From contig CAWIXN010000006.1 of NCBI GenBank assembly GCA_963840095.1, forward strand, positions 1-64,000: 64,000 nt of DNA, read 5' to 3'. The DNA comes from DATBGO01 sp963840095. Lineage in GTDB: Bacteria > Actinomycetota > Actinomycetes > Streptosporangiales > Streptosporangiaceae. The translations under genes and the position numbers were made by a program. Positions 59,476 through 64,000 of the stretch are shown piece after piece. Every line of letters starts with the position of its first letter. Within the stretch, counting starts at the first letter, position 1. The notes under the pieces are model-generated. The model did no database searches, was not told the origin of the DNA, and saw only the letters and a list, made by a program, of their open reading frames with translations.

Positions 59476-59964
59476 GTGGCAGGATCTTCGACCCCGGCGA
59501 CCGCCGTGCTGCGCAAGCAGGGCGTCCCGCACACGGTGCATGCCTACGACCATGACCCTCGGCACCTCTCCTACGGCAAGGAGGCCAGCGAGGCGCTCGG
59601 CGTCCCGGCGGAGCGCGTGTTCAAGACCCTGGTTGCCGATGTTGATGGTGCGCTCACCGTCGCCGTGGTGCCAGTCGCCTGCCAGCTCGACCTCAAGGCG
59701 CTGGCGGCTGCCGCAGGCGGCAAGAGGGCGTCGATGGCCCCGGTGGCCGCTGCCGAGCGGGCTACCGGGTACGTGGCAGGCGGCATCTCGCCGCTTGGCC
59801 AGCGCAAGCGGCTACGCGTTGTCATCGACGACACCGCCCTGGAGTTTCCCACGGTCTTCTGCAGCGCCGGGCATCGCGGCCTTGAAATCGAACTGGCTCC
59901 GGGCGATCTGGTCCGGCTAGCAAGCGCGATCGTGGCCCGGATCTCGCAGCCACAGCTCCGCTGA
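59476..59964 (+). CDS. ybaK: YbaK-type Cys-tRNA(Pro)/aminoacyl-tRNA deacylase
   Basis: 162 residues, GTG start at 59476. Typical YbaK/EbsC features: PATAVLRKQGVPHTVHAYDH, the block SYGKEASEALGVPAERVFKT, LVADVDGALTVAVVPVACQL, DLKALAAAAGGKRASMAPVA with the catalytic Lys region, RATGYVAGGISPLGQRKRLR (GGISPxG signature) and FPTVFCSAGHRGLEIELAPG. It hydrolyses mischarged Cys-tRNA(Pro), protecting translation. The length matches the family. Not linked to a tRNA synthetase here. Confidence 0.93.
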   Translation: MAGSSTPATAVLRKQGVPHTVHAYDHDPRHLSYGKEASEALGVPAERVFKTLVADVDGALTVAVVPVACQLDLKALAAAAGGKRASMAPVAAAERATGYVAGGISPLGQRKRLRVVIDDTALEFPTVFCSAGHRGLEIELAPGDLVRLASAIVARISQPQLR

Positions 59965-60137
59965 GCTCGCATCCCAAATGATCTCATTTGAAGCGGCCCG
60001 TCAAGCTCTTGCTGTTCCTGTGCCTGGTTTATTCGGCTATCTGATGGTCCGGTATGGTTTGCGCGGGTGGTGCGGGGGCGTGCCGGGCTGGCCCCATGGC
60101 CTTGATCGCTGCCAGATCACGCGGGCGGCGCCCGGGG
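59965..60137. other. Right noncoding end of IS110 element and intergenic DNA
   Basis: Between the deacylase stop and the transposase stop. It contains gcgcgggtggtgcgggggcg-type G-rich sequence. The insertion sequence border lies somewhere here. I could not fix the end because IS110 elements lack clear terminal repeats. Confidence 0.35.
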
Positions 60138-61583
60138 TCACAGGGGCGCGTAGCGCTCGCGCAGCGACGCCGCAGGCGCCCTTGACGCCGGAGTGCGGCC
60201 CGCCGGGACACTCGGGCAGCCAGGGCATGGGGTTCCCGTTGCCTGCCCGGGGGGCGGGCGGGGCCGGCAGGGGTGGCGTGCCGAGGCGGGGTGGCGGCTC
60301 CTGCCGTCACTGCCACTCTCATATCCGCGGGTCGGGACCGCAGGTCTGTCTCCGGCAGGATGGTGCCCCTGACTTGAACCGGGAATCACCTTGGTGCCCA
60401 CATCATTTACGGGGATCGTTCCTGCCACGGCGAGCGTCCCGGCACGCCACCGGCTCGGGCGGGTCATGCAGGCCGGCGAGGCGGCGGTCATCTCGGCCCA
60501 CACGAACCCGGCCAGCTCGCGGGCGACCGCGACCACGGCTTCCGGCGCGGCCTTCCCGCCGGCGTGCACCAGGTGCACGTACCGGGCGTGCAGCCGCCGC
60601 TGCGCCGTCCACGACCGGGCCAGGGTCTCCGCGGCAGCGCCGTCCTGGCGACGGCGCAGCCCGGCGCCGATCGCCGGGGCGTGCCGGTAGGCCCAGGCCG
60701 CCTCGGTCAGCGCGGTGCGCACCGGCTCGGAGCCGGCCTTGGTGATGTGCCCCCGGCGGGTCCGCTCCCCGGATGAGTACTCCGAGGGGACCAGCCCGGT
60801 ATAGCTCATGAACGCCCGGGCGGCGGGGAACCGGCGCCAGTCCACTACCTCGGCGGCCAGCGTCAGGCCGCCCAGCTCGGCGATGCCCCGGTAGCAGCCC
60901 AGCCGGGCCACCGGGCCGGCCAGCGGCTCGCGCCCGGCCCAGGGCATCAGCTCGGCCTCCACCGCGGCCAGCTCGGCCTCCCGCACCTCAAGCGTGGCCC
61001 GGTAGTACCCGATCGCCGAGGCCAGCGCCGGCTCCCCGTACCGCTGGGCGGCGATCCACGCCCGGTGCGCCGCGGTCCAGTACGACCCGCCCCGCCAGAT
61101 CCGCCCGTGCCGCATCAGCACCGCGGTCAGCCGCTGCCGGGCCCGCTTCCGGTCGGCCAGCACCGCGTCCCGCGCCCGCGCCAGGTCCCGCACCGCCTCC
61201 TCCCCGGGCGAGGGCACCCGGATCGGCGTCAGTTCCCCGGCCCGGCCCAGCCGGGCCAGCCGCCGCGAGTCCCGCTTGTCCGTCTTGACCTTGTCCGAGC
61301 CCCCCTTCGGGATCAGCGACGGCGCGACCACCTGGCACGCCACCCCCATCGAGGCCAGCAGCCGGTACAGGTCATAACCCCCCGGCCCGGCCTCATACCA
61401 GGCCCGCAGCACCGACCGATCCGGGAACCGGCCCACCAGCCGCCGGATCGCCTCCTCCTCATTGAAAATACGGTCCGTGACCGGGCTCTCCTCACCCGGC
61501 AACAGCGTCGCGACCACGATCGTGTTCTTCGAGGTGTCCATCCCCAGATGGATCAGCCCCTCCGGCGATGCCACACTAGACAT
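60138..61583 (-). CDS. IS110-family transposase (DEDD recombinase)
   Basis: 481 residues from ATG 61583 (MSSVASPEGLIHLGMDTSKN). The DEDD RuvC-like domain includes IHLGMDTSKNTIVVATLLPG (first Asp), YEAGPGGYDLYRLLASMGVA (Glu) and GGSDKVKTDKRDSRRLARLG (Asp-Lys-Arg-Asp). The C-terminal Transposase_20 domain has LGCYRGIAELGGLTLAAEVV, FPAARAFMSYTGLVPSEYSS, GERTRRGHITKAGSEPVRTA and the Ser nucleophile region. The tail after about residue 390 (IPVNDVGTKVIPGSSQGHHP and on) is Arg/Pro-rich and unlike the domain, so a late frameshift or read-through past the original end is possible. IS110 elements insert without terminal repeats and use a noncoding RNA guide. Element borders not determined. Confidence 0.88.
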   Translation of the reverse strand: MSSVASPEGLIHLGMDTSKNTIVVATLLPGEESPVTDRIFNEEEAIRRLVGRFPDRSVLRAWYEAGPGGYDLYRLLASMGVACQVVAPSLIPKGGSDKVKTDKRDSRRLARLGRAGELTPIRVPSPGEEAVRDLARARDAVLADRKRARQRLTAVLMRHGRIWRGGSYWTAAHRAWIAAQRYGEPALASAIGYYRATLEVREAELAAVEAELMPWAGREPLAGPVARLGCYRGIAELGGLTLAAEVVDWRRFPAARAFMSYTGLVPSEYSSGERTRRGHITKAGSEPVRTALTEAAWAYRHAPAIGAGLRRRQDGAAAETLARSWTAQRRLHARYVHLVHAGGKAAPEAVVAVARELAGFVWAEMTAASPACMTRPSRWRAGTLAVAGTIPVNDVGTKVIPGSSQGHHPAGDRPAVPTRGYESGSDGRSRHPASARHPCRPRPPPGQATGTPCPGCPSVPAGRTPASRAPAASLRERYAPL

Positions 61584-61780
61584 GACGGCCGGCTCCCTTC
61601 CGCCGTAACGGCTCCGGAACTGGGAAACTTGCACCTTCCAGCATCCGGCGACCCGCGACATCAGCCAACAGGCTTACGGGCGGTCACCGGAGCCGGCCGC
61701 TTCATACTGACTTGACTATCTTCCAGCGGATATCGCGGAGAAGTCGTCAAGATCACGACGGTCGGGCGCGGGCGGGCCAG
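61584..61780 (-). ncRNA. Candidate bridge-RNA region of the IS110 element
   Basis: Noncoding DNA directly upstream of the transposase. IS110 elements are known to encode a structured bridge RNA in such a noncoding end. The stretch around 61590-61650 has G/C-rich inverted parts (ccgccgtaacgg, ccggaactgg), but I cannot show loops or target matches by eye. Only position supports it; low confidence. Confidence 0.25.
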
Positions 61781-61889
61781 CACCAGCACCCGGCAGGCCA
61801 CCAGCACCAGGCAGGCCACCAGCACCAGGCAGGCCACCAGCACCAGGCAGGCCACCAGCACCAGGCAGGCCACCAGCACGAGGCAGGCG
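61781..61889. repeat. 18-bp tandem repeat, about six units
   Basis: accagcaccaggcaggcc repeated without spacers between the IS110 element and the arginase-family gene. Reading frames through it give endless HQHQAG or VLVACL repeats and are not genes. It is not a CRISPR array because nothing separates the units. Confidence 0.9.
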
Positions 61890-61919
61890 ATGGTCTCAGC
61901 CGGGCGTTACCCTCGGGCT

Positions 61920-62672
61920 GTGGGCGTCATCACCGTTCCTTATCACCTTGACCAGCAGCTGCCCGGTCTGGACATGCCGGTTGCCGTGGGTGCAGTCATC
62001 GCGCCGGAGCTGCCAGCGGGCGACGTGTGGAGCCGGCTAGCCGACCTGTACGCCGTGGTCGCCCGCGCCGTGGCCGACCAGGCCGGGCGGGGCGGCTTCC
62101 CGGTGGTCGTCTCGGGCGACTGCACGACGGCCCTGGGTACTATCGCGGGCCTGCAGCGCGCGGGCGTTGACGCCGGGATCGTCTGGTTCGACGCGCACGG
62201 CGACGTGCAGACGCTCGAGACCACGGCCTCCGGCTATCTCGGCGGTCTACCGCTGCGGCTGCTGGCCGGCTACCGGCCCGAGCTGATCGGCGACCGGCTC
62301 GGGCTGAGGCCGGTGCCCGAGCCGCGGATCCTGCTCGTCGGCGCCCGTGACCTTGATCCGCCCGAGGTCGACTACCTGGAGCGCGCGCAGATCCGCCGCA
62401 CCGCAGTGCCCGACCTGGCCGCGGCGGATCTGCCCGACGGGCCGCTGTACGTGCATATCGACCTGGACGTGATCGATCCCGCGGACGTCCCTGGACTGCG
62501 CTACCCCGCACCGGGCGGCCCGGGCGCCGCTGAGGTCGCAGCCGCGCTGCACCGCGTGCTCGCTACCGGCCGGGCGGCCGCCCTCGGCATCGCGTGCACC
62601 TGGTACCCGGGGCACGGCGCCGCGGCCCGGGTCAGTCCGTACCTGGAGAAGGCCGTAGCCACCAGGGGCTAG
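61920..62672 (+). CDS. Arginase-family protein with changed metal motif
   Basis: 250 residues from GTG 61920 (VGVITVPYHLDQQLPGLDMP); ATG 61890 is also in frame. Arginase-fold landmarks are FPVVVSGDCTTALGTIAGLQ (normally GGDH), IVWFDAHGDVQTLETTASGY (DAHxD) and LYVHIDLDVIDPADVPGLRY (DxDxxDP). His in the GGDH motif, a Mn ligand in arginase, is Cys here (SGDC). This variant occurs in an actinobacterial branch of arginase-like proteins, so metal binding and substrate are uncertain: arginase, agmatinase, formimidoylglutamase or guanidinobutyrase-like activity cannot be told apart. The gene ends 18 bases before the convergent aldehyde dehydrogenase. Confidence 0.85.
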   Translation: MGVITVPYHLDQQLPGLDMPVAVGAVIAPELPAGDVWSRLADLYAVVARAVADQAGRGGFPVVVSGDCTTALGTIAGLQRAGVDAGIVWFDAHGDVQTLETTASGYLGGLPLRLLAGYRPELIGDRLGLRPVPEPRILLVGARDLDPPEVDYLERAQIRRTAVPDLAAADLPDGPLYVHIDLDVIDPADVPGLRYPAPGGPGAAEVAAALHRVLATGRAAALGIACTWYPGHGAAARVSPYLEKAVATRG

Positions 62673-62690
62673 CCTGCGCTGGAGCGGCCC

Positions 62691-64000
<1,310 letters not shown>

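Noticed and set aside
61781..61889. Possible CRISPR array
   Set aside because: The 18-bp units are directly adjacent with no spacers, and there are no cas genes. It is a simple tandem repeat.

Overview
The window is very GC-rich DNA with actinobacterial gene style (GTG starts, ATGA overlaps between genes). A squalene-hopene (hopanoid) operon, a conservon-type sensor/roadblock/DUF742/GTPase operon, several SpoIIE-type phosphatases and secreted proteins with actinomycete signal peptides point to a filamentous, multicellular actinobacterium. The genus cannot be fixed from sequence reading alone.

Left part, 1 to about 11.2 kb, is a decayed accessory region. It holds a twice-frameshifted TIR-CHAT protein, fragments of small genes, a 44-residue Cys protein, a twice-frameshifted tyrosine integrase next to tRNA-Pro(TGG), tRNA-Gly(TCC), and a FUSC-type membrane protein lacking its front part. 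About 4.1 kb separates the two copies of a 0.55 kb direct repeat. Each copy carries a tRNA-Phe-like relic and the same 105-residue ORF, and each ends at a tRNA-Ala-like core. Between the copies lie a third tRNA-Phe-like relic, a tRNA-Ala(TGC) 3' half interrupted by an ISAs1-like element with a frameshifted transposase, and two small genes. The pattern is repeated integration into tRNA genes followed by decay.

From 11.3 to 18.5 kb are single metabolic genes (RibD-like reductase, PhyH dioxygenase, MBL hydrolase), an excisionase-type DNA-binding gene, a GNAT-HAD chimera and three secreted proteins, two of them paralogues of a family I do not recognise. An IS1182-type element (18649-20507) sits in the loop of what looks like the terminator of a flotillin/NfeD-like gene pair. 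A siderophore-interacting flavoprotein, a ribokinase, an aromatic-ring FAD monooxygenase, a PAS/GAF-SpoIIE-HATPase regulator and a MacB-like ABC exporter follow, up to 30.5 kb.

From 30.7 to 36.1 kb are three tandem GT39-like polyprenyl-dependent glycosyltransferases. The middle one is intact and the outer two are frameshifted before their last domain. From 45.6 down to 36.4 kb runs the hopanoid operon, all on the minus strand: hpnC, hpnD, hpnE, polyprenyl diphosphate synthase, shc, an HpnG-IspH fusion, and hpnH. Together they convert farnesyl diphosphate to squalene, cyclise it to hopene and attach adenosine to build the side chain. The fused IspH would add isoprenoid supply.

From 46.3 to 50.6 kb is the conservon: a large membrane sensor kinase-like protein, roadblock protein, DUF742 protein and GTPase. 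A membrane SpoIIE phosphatase converges on it. Then come a disordered Arg-tailed protein, an ABC-2 transporter with a lipoprotein, a propeller-phosphoesterase, an aldo/keto reductase, a YbaK-type deacylase, an IS110 element, an arginase-family protein and an aldehyde dehydrogenase cut by the right edge.

A striking general feature is the number of short tandem repeats (14 to 72 bp units), both between genes and in frame inside otherwise conserved enzymes.
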